Shown here piece by piece: positions 36,507 to 45,900 of a stretch of 64,000 bases of DNA. The DNA is taken from contig NZ_LWCS01000043.1 of NCBI RefSeq assembly GCF_001650495.1, positions 62,001 through 126,000 of the forward strand, in the 5' to 3' direction. This stretch comes from Mycolicibacterium iranicum (GTDB taxonomy: Bacteria; Actinomycetota; Actinomycetes; Mycobacteriales; Mycobacteriaceae). Under the pieces are notes generated by a model. The model searched no databases. It saw nothing but the letters and a program-made list of their open reading frames with translations, and had not been told where the DNA came from. The stretch's first letter is position 1. Each line of letters begins with the position of its first letter. Both the position numbers and the translations under genes were made by a program.

Positions 36507-37354
36507 CTGCTGACACCAAGCCCGACCTGGGCACATTCGGATCGTTCGGTCGCGGGGTCACCCCGCAGCAGGCCAGGGATATCGAGGCGCTGGGCTACGG
36601 CGCCGTATGGGTCGGCGGTTCGCCGCCCGCGGAGCTCGACTGGGTCGAGCCTCTCCTCGACGCGACCACCACGCTCAAGGTGGCCACCGGCATCGTGAAC
36701 ATCTGGACCGCCGAAGCGGGCCCGGTCGCCGAATCGTTCCACCGCATCGAGGCCGCGCATCCGGGCCGATTCTTGCTCGGCATCGGCGTCGGGCACCCCG
36801 AAGCCCACCAGGAATACCGAAAGCCCATCGATGCGCTGCGCGACTATCTCGACAAGCTCGACGAATACGGCGTCCCCCGCGCACGCCGAGTCGTGGCCGC
36901 GCTCGGTCCGCAGGTCCTCAAGCTGTCCGCTGCGCGGTCGGCGGGTGCGCACCCCTACCTGACGACGCCCGAACACACCGCCGAGGCGCGCGAACTCCTC
37001 GGACCTGAGGCTTTCCTCGCTCCCGAACACAAGGTCGTGCTGACGACGGACGCGGAGAGGGCCCGCGAGGTGGGCCGCAAAGCACTCGACGTCTATCTCA
37101 ACCTGACCAATTACCTGAACTCCTGGAAACGTCTCGGCTTCAGCGATCGAGAGGTGGCAAAACCGGGTAGTGACCGTCTGGTGGACGCTGTCGTGGCCTA
37201 CGGCACCGTCGACACCATCGCGGCCCGGCTCCGGGAACACCTCGAAGCCGGCGCCGACCACGTGCCGGTGCAGGTGCTCACCAGCCCCGACAAGCTGGTG
37301 CCCGCGCTGGCCGAACTGGCAGGGCCGCTGGGACTGAAGGGACTGGAAGGGTAG
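36503..37354 (+). CDS. LLM-class F420-dependent oxidoreductase, tandem copy 1 (Rv3463-like)
   Basis: 283 residues from GTG 36503, overlapping the kinase stop by four bases, so it is translationally coupled to the two-component pair. The luciferase-like barrel is recognisable by VATGIVNIWTAEAGPVAESFHRIE-type and GRFLLGIGVGHPE segments. More than half of its residues match the next gene, indicating a tandem duplication; M. tuberculosis has one copy (Rv3463) at this site. The substrate is unknown. Confidence 0.85.
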   Translation: MTADTKPDLGTFGSFGRGVTPQQARDIEALGYGAVWVGGSPPAELDWVEPLLDATTTLKVATGIVNIWTAEAGPVAESFHRIEAAHPGRFLLGIGVGHPEAHQEYRKPIDALRDYLDKLDEYGVPRARRVVAALGPQVLKLSAARSAGAHPYLTTPEHTAEARELLGPEAFLAPEHKVVLTTDAERAREVGRKALDVYLNLTNYLNSWKRLGFSDREVAKPGSDRLVDAVVAYGTVDTIAARLREHLEAGADHVPVQVLTSPDKLVPALAELAGPLGLKGLEG

Positions 37355-37360
37355 ACATCG

Positions 37361-38224
37361 ATGACCGAAGCTGACATCAACTCCGAGGGCCCGTCACTGA
37401 AGCCTGCACAGGGCCGGTTCGGGGTGTGGACCGGGGCTCCGGTCTCGCCGGAGCAGGCCGTCGAGATCGAGAAGCTCGGATACGGCACGGTGTGGGTCGG
37501 GGCGTCTCCGGCCGCCGATCTGGCGTTCGTCGAGCCGATTCTGGAGAAGACCGAGAACCTGCAGGTGGCCACCGGCATCGTCAACATCTGGACTGCCGAC
37601 GCCGACGAGGTGTCGGAGTCCTACCACCGCATCGAGAAGGCGTTTCCCGGCCGATTCCTGCTCGGCGTCGGCGTCGGACATCCCGAGCACACGCAGGAGT
37701 ACACGAAGCCTTATCAGGCGCTGGTCGACTACCTCGACAAGCTCGACGCCAACAAGGTTCCCACCAGTAGGCGGGTCGTCGCGGCGCTCGGCCCGAATGT
37801 GTTGCAGCTGTCCGCCCAGCGCAGCGCGGGCGCGCACCCCTATCTGACGACACCGGTGCACACCGGTCAGGCGCGCGAACTGCTGGGGCCGACGGTCTTC
37901 ATCGCACCCGAGCACAAGGTGGTGCTCACCAACGACGCGGAAAAGGCCCGCGAGATCGGCCGCCAGACCGTCGACTTCTACCTGGGCCTGTCGAACTACG
38001 TGAACAACTGGAAACGTCTCGGGTTCACCGAGGAGGACCTGGTGCGGCCGGGCAGCGATCGGTTCATCGACGCTGTCGTGGCGTACGGGTCACCGGAGGA
38101 GATCGCCGCGCGTGTGTCCGAACATCTGGCCGCGGGAGCGGACCACGTCGCGATTCAGGTGCTCGGTGGGGAAGACGAACTGCTGTCGACGCTTGAGGAG
38201 CTGGCGGGGCCGCTCATGGCGTGA
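37361..38224 (+). CDS. LLM-class F420-dependent oxidoreductase, tandem copy 2 (Rv3463-like)
   Basis: 287 residues from ATG 37361, six bases after copy 1. Shared blocks with copy 1 include VATGIVNIWTA, GRFLLG, RRVVAALGP and SAGAHPYLTTP. The C-terminal 11 bases overlap the convergent lipoprotein gene. Two adjacent copies in one message, together with the two-component genes, suggest a heteromer or two related substrates (inference). Confidence 0.85.
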   Translation: MTEADINSEGPSLKPAQGRFGVWTGAPVSPEQAVEIEKLGYGTVWVGASPAADLAFVEPILEKTENLQVATGIVNIWTADADEVSESYHRIEKAFPGRFLLGVGVGHPEHTQEYTKPYQALVDYLDKLDANKVPTSRRVVAALGPNVLQLSAQRSAGAHPYLTTPVHTGQARELLGPTVFIAPEHKVVLTNDAEKAREIGRQTVDFYLGLSNYVNNWKRLGFTEEDLVRPGSDRFIDAVVAYGSPEEIAARVSEHLAAGADHVAIQVLGGEDELLSTLEELAGPLMA

Positions 38225-38924
38225 TCGTCGTTCCCTCGTCGATGACGCCCATGGCATCAAGCAGCGTCTGCCGTTGATCGGCGGGCCCCTGCGCGTCCAA
38301 CGCCAGCACGAAGGTGTTCTCCTGGCCTTCGATCACCACGGTTTTGCGGGCGACGAAGCCGGGTGCACCCTCCACCGTCGCGGTGCCCGCGATAGCCATC
38401 GCCTCGCTGCCGCCGAGCTCGCTGGGTGTGCCGGCAGTCGGGCCTTCCCACCCCGGCAGCTTGATGACGGCGTTCGGGGACAGTTCCAGGATCTTGGCGA
38501 CCTCGAAGTTGCCGCCGTCCAGCCGCGCCATCCGCGCGATGATCGCCGGTGGGTTGGGGGTGCCCTTCGCGGCGGACAGGAAGATCGCGCCGTACGCATC
38601 CTGCGGAAGGTCGGCATCCGGGATCGACTCCCAGCCGGCGGGCATCGGCAGGTCGAGTTTCGGCACGCCCGGCTCGTTGGCCTTGACGATCGTCTGCGTG
38701 ACGCCGTTGGCGGTCAGGTACTCCCCGACCGTCTGAGGGTCGGCGGGCGCGGCAGCGCTGGTCTCGGCCGCAGGCGTCGTGGTCTCGGCGGCAGCGGTCG
38801 AGGAGGACGCGGCGGCCTCACTCGACGTCTCCGCGGTGTCACCACCGGATCCACAGCCGGTCACAGTCAGGCCGATCGCCACGGCCACTGCCGCGAGGGC
38901 GCCGAAGGTCGTCGAAGATCGCAT
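38214..38924 (-). CDS. LpqN/LpqT-family lipoprotein
   Basis: 236 residues from ATG 38924, preceded by GAGGGGG. The signal peptide ends in the lipobox VTGC near residue 24, then comes a Ser/Thr/Ala/Glu-rich linker to about residue 60. The LpqN-type domain follows (LDLPMPAGWESIPDADLPQD, AYGAIFLS). Family members sit on the outer face of the membrane; LpqN of M. tuberculosis has been linked to lipid transport through MmpL3. The divergent neighbour is rmlB. Confidence 0.85.
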   Translation of the reverse strand: MRSSTTFGALAAVAVAIGLTVTGCGSGGDTAETSSEAAASSSTAAAETTTPAAETSAAAPADPQTVGEYLTANGVTQTIVKANEPGVPKLDLPMPAGWESIPDADLPQDAYGAIFLSAAKGTPNPPAIIARMARLDGGNFEVAKILELSPNAVIKLPGWEGPTAGTPSELGGSEAMAIAGTATVEGAPGFVARKTVVIEGQENTFVLALDAQGPADQRQTLLDAMGVIDEGTTITP

Positions 38925-39000
38925 GTGTATCCCCCTCTGCTTGACGGATTCGCACATAGGAGAACACAGGGCGTGCGATTCCAAGCCGGATTGCACTAGA

Positions 39001-39006
39001 TAGGGT
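39001..39006 (+). promoter_or_regulatory. -10 element ahead of rmlB
   Basis: TAGGGT ends eight bases before the ATG at 39015, giving a leaderless or nearly leaderless rmlB-rmlC message. Confidence 0.45.
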
Positions 39007-39014
39007 TTGTCTCC

Positions 39015-40022
39015 ATGCGGTTGCTGGTCACCGGCGGCGCCGGCTTCATCGGCGCCAACTTCGTCCGGAACTCGGTGCGTGCACGTCCCGACGTGCAGGT
39101 GACCGTGCTGGATTCGCTGACCTATGCGGGTAGCCGTGAAGCGCTCGCCGACGTCGATTCCGAGATCCGACTGGTGCAGGGCGACATCACCGACGGCGCC
39201 CTCGTCACCAAGCTCGTTGCCGACTCCGATGCGGTGGTGCACTTCGCCGCCGAGACGCACGTCGACAACGCACTGGCCGATCCCGAACCCTTCGTCCGCT
39301 CGAACGTACTGGGGACGTTTACGATCCTCGAGGCCGTCCGGCACGCGTCCGTATCCAAAAGTGTTCGGCTACACCACATCTCGACCGACGAGGTGTACGG
39401 CGACCTCGCTCTCGACGATTCCGGGCGGTTCACCGAGTCGACGCCGTACAACCCCTCGAGTCCGTATTCGTCGACGAAGGCGGCCGCCGATCTGCTGGTG
39501 CGCGCGTGGGTGCGGTCGTACAAGGTGGCAGCCACGCTGTCCAACTGCTCCAACAACTATGGCCCGTACCAGCATGTCGAGAAGTTCATCCCGCGCCAGA
39601 TCACCAATATCCTGACCGGACGGCGGCCCAAGCTCTACGGCGCCGGGGCGAACGTCCGCGACTGGATTCATGTCGACGACCACAACAGCGCGGTGTGGCG
39701 GATCCTGACGCACGGGACGATCGGTCGCACCTACCTGATCGGCGCCGACGGGGAGCGGGACAATCTCTCGGTGATGCAGACGATCCTGAGGCTGATGGAC
39801 CGCTCCCCCGACGACTTCGACCACGTGGTCGACCGCGCAGGCCACGATCTGCGGTACGCCATCGATGCCACCCCGCTGCGCGACGAACTGGGCTGGCGGC
39901 CCGCACACACCGATTTCGAAGCCGGGCTGCGCGACACGATCGCGTGGTATCGAGACAACGAATCCTGGTGGGGCCCACTCAAAGACGCGGCGGAGGCCAT
40001 CTATGAGGAGCGGCGCCAGTGA
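39015..40022 (+). CDS. rmlB: dTDP-glucose 4,6-dehydratase
   Basis: 335 residues (Rv3464). The NAD motif GGAGFIGANFVRN is at residues 7-19, the catalytic region HISTDEVYGDL supplies Thr, Asp and Glu, and SPYSSTKAAADLL holds the Tyr-x3-Lys. It makes dTDP-4-keto-6-deoxyglucose for dTDP-rhamnose, which is needed for the rhamnose linker between peptidoglycan and arabinogalactan. Its stop overlaps the rmlC GTG (GTGA). Confidence 0.96.
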   Translation: MRLLVTGGAGFIGANFVRNSVRARPDVQVTVLDSLTYAGSREALADVDSEIRLVQGDITDGALVTKLVADSDAVVHFAAETHVDNALADPEPFVRSNVLGTFTILEAVRHASVSKSVRLHHISTDEVYGDLALDDSGRFTESTPYNPSSPYSSTKAAADLLVRAWVRSYKVAATLSNCSNNYGPYQHVEKFIPRQITNILTGRRPKLYGAGANVRDWIHVDDHNSAVWRILTHGTIGRTYLIGADGERDNLSVMQTILRLMDRSPDDFDHVVDRAGHDLRYAIDATPLRDELGWRPAHTDFEAGLRDTIAWYRDNESWWGPLKDAAEAIYEERRQ

Positions 40023-40630
40023 AGACCCGTGAGCTCGCGGTCGCAGGAGCATGGGAGATCACGCCTGTGGTGCACGCGGATTCACGAGGCGCCTTCTTCG
40101 AGTGGTTCACCGACGAATCGTTCACCGCGGCCACGGGGCACAGGCTCGACCTGCGGCAAGCCAACTGTTCGGTGTCGAAGGCGGGTGTGCTGCGCGGCGT
40201 GCATTTCGCCCAGCTGCCGCCGAGCCAGGCGAAATACGTGACGTGCGTGCGTGGTTCCGTGGTCGACGTCGTCGTGGACATCCGGGTCGGATCGCCCACC
40301 TTCGGCGCCTGGGATGCCGTCACGCTCGACGACGTCACGCATCGCGCGGTGTACCTGTCCGAAGGACTCGGGCACGCGTTCCTCGCGCTGCGCGACGATT
40401 CGACGGTCGCCTACCTGTGCTCGGCCGGCTACGACCCGAGTCGCGAACACACCATCAGCCCGCTGGACCCGGCGCTGGGCATCGACTGGTCGGTCTGGTC
40501 TTCCGGCGAGGTGATCCTCTCCGATCGCGACCGCGCGGCGCCGCCCCTCGAGGAGGCGCGCGCGGGGGGCCTGCTTCCGACATGGGAGCAGACGCAGGCG
40601 TTCGTCGAGGAGCTGCGGCGGCGGCGGTGA
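40019..40630 (+). CDS. rmlC: dTDP-4-dehydrorhamnose 3,5-epimerase
   Basis: 203 residues from GTG 40019 (Rv3465). Cupin fold; the active-site region reads RQANCSVSKAGVLRGVHFAQ, with the catalytic His in RGVHF, and YLSEGLGHAFLAL follows. It acts on the RmlB product. It is co-translated with rmlB and ends seven bases before the convergent dehydratase gene. Confidence 0.96.
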   Translation: MKTRELAVAGAWEITPVVHADSRGAFFEWFTDESFTAATGHRLDLRQANCSVSKAGVLRGVHFAQLPPSQAKYVTCVRGSVVDVVVDIRVGSPTFGAWDAVTLDDVTHRAVYLSEGLGHAFLALRDDSTVAYLCSAGYDPSREHTISPLDPALGIDWSVWSSGEVILSDRDRAAPPLEEARAGGLLPTWEQTQAFVEELRRRR

Positions 40631-40637
40631 CCGCCGT

Positions 40638-42401
40638 TCACCAACCGCCGACCCAGCCATCGAACACCGCGTCGGGTTCTTCGGCGGCATTCTGCGAGCG
40701 CCCGACGAGGAAGTCGAAGTCGCAACCCTGGTCGGCTTGCAGCACCCGGTCTACGTACAGCGCGGCATAACCGCGGACAGGTTGTGCCGCAGAGGGATTG
40801 GCCTCGGCACGTCGGCGCGCCCACTCCGACTCGGTCAACTCGACGTCGAGTGTTCCCGCGTGGGCGTCCAAGACGACGACGTCGCCGTCGCGCACGAGGC
40901 CCAGCGGGCCACCAGCCGCCGATTCCGGGCTCACGTGCAGAACGCAGGTCCCGTAGGCGGTTCCGCTCATCCGGGCGTCGGAGATGCGGACCATGTCGGT
41001 GACACCCTGCCTGAGCAGCTTTGTGGGAATCGGCAGTTGGCCCCACTCGGGCATTCCGGGAGCACCCCGCGGACCGGCGTTGCGCAGCACCAGCACGGAA
41101 GCGGCGGTCACGTCCAGATCCGGGTCGTCGAAGCGCGCCATGAGGTCCCGCATGTTCTCGAACACCACAGCCGGCCCTCGGTGCACGAGGAGATCGGGTG
41201 TGGCCGCGGCGCACTTGATGACCGCGCCGTTGGGGGCGAGATTGCCGCGCACCACGGCAAGTCCCTGGGGCGGCTGAAACGGCGCGCTCAGCGGAGCGAT
41301 GACCGAGGTGTCGCCGGCCTGCTCGGACGGGGGTGCTGCCGGAAGGTTCTCGGAGACCGTCTTGCCGGTCACGGTGACGGCGTCGGTGTGCAGCAGCGAT
41401 TCGACCGACTTCATCACCGCAGGGATGCCGCCGGCATGGAACACCTGCTCGACGAGATGCTGGCCGGCCGGGCGCACGTTGACCACCAACGGCGTCCGGG
41501 CCGAGAGTTCGTGAAAGCGGTCGAGGGACAACGGCACTCCCACCCGCCCGGCGATGGCGAGCAGGTGCACGATCGCATTGGTGGAGCCGCCCACCGCCAG
41601 CATCAAGGTGATGGCGTTGTCGAACGCCTCCCGGGTCAGGATGTGTGAGGGTCTCAGCTGTTCGGTGGCCAGGCCTACGGCCCGCGCTCCGCATTCCTCG
41701 GCCACCTGCAGTCTGCGTGAGTCCATGGCGGGGACGGCCGCGGTGCCTGGCAGCGTCATGCCGAGGCCTTCGACGATGGTGGCCATCGTGGAGGCGGTGC
41801 CCATCTCCGGGCAGTGTCCGCGCGACGGACCCGCGGCCGCTTCGAGCCGCTCATAGTCGGCCATCGACATGCGCCCGGCCCTGACATCGTCGATGTACTC
41901 CCACAGGTCCGTTCCGACGCCGAGCTGCTTGCCTCCGAAGACGGCGGGCGCTGCAGGCCCGCCGGTCAACACGATGGCGGGAACGTCGGCGCTGGCTGCA
42001 CCCATGAGCTGTGCGGGCACCGTCTTGTCGCATCCGCCGAGAAGGACCACCGCATCGAAAGGGTAGGCACGAATGGACTCTTCGACATCCATCGCCATCA
42101 GGTTGCGGAACAGCATGGTGGTGGGCTTCATCAGCTGCTCGCCGAGTGAGATCGTCGGGAACTCGAGAGGGAAACCGCCCGCCGCCAGCACTCCGCGGCG
42201 CACCGAATCCGCCAAACCGCGAAAGTGCATGTTGCAGTTCACGACCTCCGACCACGAGTTACAGATACCGACGATCGGCCGCCCCTCGAAGGCCATCCGG
42301 GAGAATCCCGAAGCCCGCATCGCCGACCGATGCACGAACCCGGGAACATTCTGTCCGGCAAACCATCTGGCGCTCTTCAAGCCGCCGGATGAAGCGGTCA
42401 C
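40638..42401 (-). CDS. IlvD/Edd-family Fe-S dehydratase, probably a sugar-acid dehydratase rather than IlvD
   Basis: 587 residues from GTG 42401, overlapping the upstream stop (GTGA). The likely [2Fe-2S] ligands are C56 (VVNCNMHF), C124 (GGCDKTVPAQLMGA) and C197 (GHCPEMGTASTMA). The start ARWFAGQNVPGFVHRSAMRA resembles arabonate/xylonate-type dehydratases, not biosynthetic IlvD. These enzymes remove water from 2,3-dihydroxy acids to give 2-keto-3-deoxy acids. It is the last gene of the TetR-controlled operon with an aldehyde dehydrogenase. The in-frame extension up to 42893 runs through the neighbouring gene and is not coding. Confidence 0.85.
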   Translation of the reverse strand: MTASSGGLKSARWFAGQNVPGFVHRSAMRASGFSRMAFEGRPIVGICNSWSEVVNCNMHFRGLADSVRRGVLAAGGFPLEFPTISLGEQLMKPTTMLFRNLMAMDVEESIRAYPFDAVVLLGGCDKTVPAQLMGAASADVPAIVLTGGPAAPAVFGGKQLGVGTDLWEYIDDVRAGRMSMADYERLEAAAGPSRGHCPEMGTASTMATIVEGLGMTLPGTAAVPAMDSRRLQVAEECGARAVGLATEQLRPSHILTREAFDNAITLMLAVGGSTNAIVHLLAIAGRVGVPLSLDRFHELSARTPLVVNVRPAGQHLVEQVFHAGGIPAVMKSVESLLHTDAVTVTGKTVSENLPAAPPSEQAGDTSVIAPLSAPFQPPQGLAVVRGNLAPNGAVIKCAAATPDLLVHRGPAVVFENMRDLMARFDDPDLDVTAASVLVLRNAGPRGAPGMPEWGQLPIPTKLLRQGVTDMVRISDARMSGTAYGTCVLHVSPESAAGGPLGLVRDGDVVVLDAHAGTLDVELTESEWARRRAEANPSAAQPVRGYAALYVDRVLQADQGCDFDFLVGRSQNAAEEPDAVFDGWVGGW

Positions 42402-44122
42402 CGCACGCGCGCTGCGTAGGCGGTGATCTTGCGCAGCGCGGGCTGACGGGCGGCCTTGTAGCCGAACCAGCGGCCGGCGCGGGTGGACATCAGCGTCCCG
42501 ACGGCGCGCTGCTGCCATGGCGCCTTGGCGCCGTTTTGCCCAGCAGCGCGGACCGGCGCGGCGATTCCCGCCGCGTCGGCGAGGGCCACCTTCGCGGCAT
42601 TGTGCCCATTGGCTCCCATCACACCGCCACCAGGGTGGGTTCCCGATCCGCACAGGTAGTAATTGCGCACGGGTGTGCGGTAATCCGCGAGCGCGGGAAT
42701 CGGGCGGGCCCCGAACAACTGGTCCAGCATCATGGATCCGTGGAAGATGTTGCCGTCGGTGATCAGGTATTCGTTGTCGAGGTCGTCGGGGGTGATGATC
42801 GCCCGGTCGACGATGTGGTCCCGGAGGTTGGGTGCGTAGGTGAAGAGGTCCTCCAGCACCAGATCGGCCCACTTCTCCTTCTCGGCGGCCCACGTCGTCC
42901 CGGTGAGTTCCGACGGAAGCTGCTGTATGCCGAGGGTCATCGTGTGGAGACCGTCGGGTGCCAACGAGTCGTCGGTCACGGACTGGGTGACGGCCTCGAT
43001 GACGAAGGTGCTCGGGAACGTGCCGCGGCGCTGCGCTTCGGCCGCCTCCTCGAAGGCCTCCCGGCTCGGCCCCAGCAGCTGGTGGCCGTGGTGTTGCGGC
43101 CCGGCCGTGGCGTCCGGGAACGGAAGGTATTGCGGCAGTTCGTCGATCAGCAGGTGGATCCTGGCCATCGACCCGCGGGTGTCGATGTTCTCGACATCGC
43201 GGACCAGCCCGGCCGGTAGGACCCCGGGTGGGAGAAGTCGTAGAAGCGAGCGTTTGGGATCGGCGTTGGAGAACACCTGTTTCGCGGTGATGACCGAGCC
43301 GTCGGCCAGTCGGACGCCCGTGGCGGTCCCCCTCTCGACGACGACCGTGTCGACCGGCGTCGACGTGCGGATGGTCGCGCCGTGGTGGCGGGCCCCCGCG
43401 GCGAGAGCCTCGCTGATGGCCCCCATGCCCCCGCGGGCCAGGCCGAACTGCCCGAAGTTGCCGTTGAATTCGCCCCAGGAGTGGTGCCCGTAGGTGTAAG
43501 CGGTTCCCGGTGTGGAGGGGCCGCCGAAGATCGACACCATTCCGAAGAACGTCAACATGCTCTTGAGGCGCTCGTCCTCGAAGTAGCGGTCGAGAAGGTC
43601 GCGGACGGAGAGCAACGTGAACTCGTCGAACAGCGTCTGTTCACCCGCGGCCTCGAACGCGGCGAGCACTTCCGACCGTTCCGGGGGTGAGGTCAGCAGA
43701 TACGGCGTGACCAGCCCGGCGAAACGCTGCAGCCGCACTCCGAAGTCGAGGAACGACTGGGCGTCCTTCTTGTTCAGCTTCTCGATCTCGCGCAGGGTGC
43801 GGTCGGTCTCCTTCCACATCGTGAACGAGCTGCCGTCGCGGAACAGGCTGAAGGACAGCGCATCTCCCTGATAGAGATCAAGGCCGAACTTCGCGAGCTC
43901 CAGTTCGGCGATGATCTCCGGGCGAAGCAGCCCGGCGATGAAGGCACACGACGACCATTTCGAGCCGGCGATCAGTTCTTCGGTGACGCACGCGCCGCCG
44001 ACCACGTCGCGGGCCTCCAGGACCAGGACGTTCTTGCCCGCGCGGGCAAGGTAGTTCGCGGTGACGAGACCGTTGTGACCGGCGCCGATGACAACGGCGT
44101 CATAGTCGGTGGCTGACGGCAT
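42398..44122 (-). CDS. phytoene-desaturase-like NAD(P)/FAD-dependent oxidoreductase (PYROXD2-like)
   Basis: 574 residues. The N-terminal FAD motif AVVIGAGHNGLVTANYLARA is followed by the E-x-R-DVVGGACVTEE segment, and the C-terminal YYLCGSGTHPGGGVMGANGHNAA is typical of the CrtI/PYROXD2 group. No carotenoid partners (crtB, crtE) are nearby, so carotenoid synthesis is unlikely. It lies one base after a RedY-like gene and overlaps the dehydratase gene, in the TetR-controlled operon. The substrate is unknown. Confidence 0.82.
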   Translation of the reverse strand: MPSATDYDAVVIGAGHNGLVTANYLARAGKNVLVLEARDVVGGACVTEELIAGSKWSSCAFIAGLLRPEIIAELELAKFGLDLYQGDALSFSLFRDGSSFTMWKETDRTLREIEKLNKKDAQSFLDFGVRLQRFAGLVTPYLLTSPPERSEVLAAFEAAGEQTLFDEFTLLSVRDLLDRYFEDERLKSMLTFFGMVSIFGGPSTPGTAYTYGHHSWGEFNGNFGQFGLARGGMGAISEALAAGARHHGATIRTSTPVDTVVVERGTATGVRLADGSVITAKQVFSNADPKRSLLRLLPPGVLPAGLVRDVENIDTRGSMARIHLLIDELPQYLPFPDATAGPQHHGHQLLGPSREAFEEAAEAQRRGTFPSTFVIEAVTQSVTDDSLAPDGLHTMTLGIQQLPSELTGTTWAAEKEKWADLVLEDLFTYAPNLRDHIVDRAIITPDDLDNEYLITDGNIFHGSMMLDQLFGARPIPALADYRTPVRNYYLCGSGTHPGGGVMGANGHNAAKVALADAAGIAAPVRAAGQNGAKAPWQQRAVGTLMSTRAGRWFGYKAARQPALRKITAYAARVR

Positions 44123-44123
44123 C

Positions 44124-44435
44124 TCAGACCTCCTGAGGCAGTGGTGAATAGCGGGTGAAGAGGGTGGTGACGCTTCCGGGTTCCACCAGCTCGTCGAATC
44201 GTGCGACGACGGGTTTCAACTCGGGGGCGTTGTCGCGGACCGTCTCCCACTCGGGCCAGGACGCCACCGTCATCACCTCCACGACGTCGCCGTCGTCGGA
44301 GAGATAGACCTCGAAGCCGAGCACGACATCGAAGGCCAGGCAGCGTGGCCTGTCGAGCTCGGTCGAGAACTGCTCGAACTCCGAGACGGAGACCCCGGGC
44401 CGCAGGCGGAACGTGTTGATCGCGCTGACAGGCAT
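44124..44435 (-). CDS. small ferredoxin-like-fold protein (RedY-like)
   Basis: 103 residues from ATG 44435. The pattern (MPVSAINTFRLRPGVSVSEF, then DVVLGFEVYLSDDGDVVEVM and TVASWPEWETVRDN) fits the alpha/beta-barrel dimeric proteins related to RedY and antibiotic-biosynthesis monooxygenases. It sits one base from each neighbour, between the aldehyde dehydrogenase and the flavoprotein, so it probably acts on the same intermediate. No cofactor motif is visible. Confidence 0.65.
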   Translation of the reverse strand: MPVSAINTFRLRPGVSVSEFEQFSTELDRPRCLAFDVVLGFEVYLSDDGDVVEVMTVASWPEWETVRDNAPELKPVVARFDELVEPGSVTTLFTRYSPLPQEV

Positions 44436-44436
44436 G

Positions 44437-45873
44437 TCAGGCGCTCTCGCGATTGATCATGACGTGCTTGATCTCGGTGTACTCCTCAAGCGCGTAGACG
44501 GACATGTCCTTGCCGTTGCCGGATTGCTTGAATCCGCCGTGCGGCATCTCCGGGGTGACGGGCAGATGATCGTTGATCCAGACCGTGCCGAACTGCAGCT
44601 CGCTGGATGCTGTCATGGCTCGTTCGATGTCCTTGGTGAAAACAGAAGCTGCGAGGCCGTATTCGGTGTCGTTGGCCCAGGCGATCACGTCGTCGCCGTC
44701 ACCGAACTTCGTCACCGACGTGACCGGCCCGAACACCTCGGTGCCGACGATCTCGTCGCCCTGCCTGGCGCCGACGACCACCGTGGGAGCCGTGTAGAAG
44801 CCGGTGCCCGGATTGTCACCCTGGATCAGCTCGGTGTGCCCGGTCGCTTTCGCGCGGGCCACGAAACCCTCGACGCGGTCCCGGTGGGCGGCGGTGATCA
44901 CCGGCCCCATGGCCGTGTTCTCGTCGGCGATGTCCCCGAGATCGAGTTCCTTGACCGCCTTTTCAAGGCCGGACACCAGGTCGTCGTGCACCGACTCGTG
45001 GACGTAGAGCCGCGATGCCGCCATGCAGTCCTGCCCGGAGTTGCAGAACGCGCCTTCCATGATCTTGCCGACGGCCTGGGCGATATCGGCGTCGGAATAC
45101 ACCAGCACCGGGGCCTTGCCGCCCAATTCCAGGTGCAGGCGCTTGAGATTCGAGTCGGCCGAGGCACGCATCAGGGCGCGGCCGGTGTCGACCGAGCCTG
45201 TCAGCGACGACATCCGCACGGTCGGATGAGAGACCAGCCTCGCACCGACATCCTCGCCGTCGCCGGTGACGACGTTGAACACGCCGGCAGGGAACAGATC
45301 GGCCGCGAGCTCGGCCAGCCGCAGCACGGAGAAGGGGGTATGTTCGGAGGGTTTGAGCACCAACGTGTTTCCGGTCAGCAGCGCCGGGGAGATCTTCCAG
45401 ATGGCCATCAGCAAGGGGTAGTTCCAGGGCGCCACCGAGCCGACGACGCCGAGCGGATCACGGCGGATGATGCTGGTCTTGCCGCGCACGAACTCCGCGG
45501 CCGCACGACCTTCCATGGTGCGCGCGCCACCGGCGAAAAATCGGAGATGGTCGGGGATCATCTCCATCTCCTCCAGCGCCAACCCGATCGGCTTGCCGAC
45601 GTTGCGTGATTCGATCTCGGCGAGGGTGCGCTGGTCGGCCTCGATACGGTCGGCGAGGGCGAGGAACGCCCGGGCCCGTTCGCCCACCGGTGTCCTGGCC
45701 CAGTCTCCGAATGCGGCGTGGGCGGCGGCCACCGCCCGGTCGACGTCGGCGGCGGTGCCGTGCGCGATCTCGGCAAACGCCTCTCCGGTGGCGGGGGCGA
45801 GTACCGGATCGACCGCGCCGTCGGACGCGTCGGTCCAGCTGCCGTCGATGAACATCTTGCTGTGGAAGGTCAT
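44437..45873 (-). CDS. aldehyde dehydrogenase, gamma-aminobutyraldehyde dehydrogenase-like
   Basis: 478 residues from ATG 45873, behind AGGAG. Catalytic C283 is in FCNSGQDCMAASR and the base E249 is in HLELGGKAPV; VAPWNYPLLMA is the NAD-binding turn. Overall it resembles PatD-type 4-aminobutyraldehyde dehydrogenases of putrescine breakdown. The amino-acid/polyamine permease just upstream of the operon is compatible with that, but the dehydratase and flavoprotein partners are not part of known putrescine routes. Confidence 0.85.
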   Translation of the reverse strand: MTFHSKMFIDGSWTDASDGAVDPVLAPATGEAFAEIAHGTAADVDRAVAAAHAAFGDWARTPVGERARAFLALADRIEADQRTLAEIESRNVGKPIGLALEEMEMIPDHLRFFAGGARTMEGRAAAEFVRGKTSIIRRDPLGVVGSVAPWNYPLLMAIWKISPALLTGNTLVLKPSEHTPFSVLRLAELAADLFPAGVFNVVTGDGEDVGARLVSHPTVRMSSLTGSVDTGRALMRASADSNLKRLHLELGGKAPVLVYSDADIAQAVGKIMEGAFCNSGQDCMAASRLYVHESVHDDLVSGLEKAVKELDLGDIADENTAMGPVITAAHRDRVEGFVARAKATGHTELIQGDNPGTGFYTAPTVVVGARQGDEIVGTEVFGPVTSVTKFGDGDDVIAWANDTEYGLAASVFTKDIERAMTASSELQFGTVWINDHLPVTPEMPHGGFKQSGNGKDMSVYALEEYTEIKHVMINRESA

Positions 45874-45900
45874 GTCGACTCCTGTTCAGTGTGAAGATGA

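Noticed and set aside
40638..42401. Biosynthetic dihydroxyacid dehydratase IlvD
   Set aside because: No other branched-chain amino acid genes are present, and the N terminus and partners resemble sugar-acid dehydratases.
42402..42893. N-terminal extension of the IlvD-type dehydratase to 751 residues
   Set aside because: It is Arg/Pro/Gly-rich shadow sequence of the flavoprotein gene. The GTG at 42401 gives the family length and a GTGA overlap.
42398..44122. Carotenoid phytoene desaturase (crtI)
   Set aside because: No phytoene or GGPP synthase gene is nearby, and the protein fits the wider PYROXD2-like group. The operon context is catabolic.
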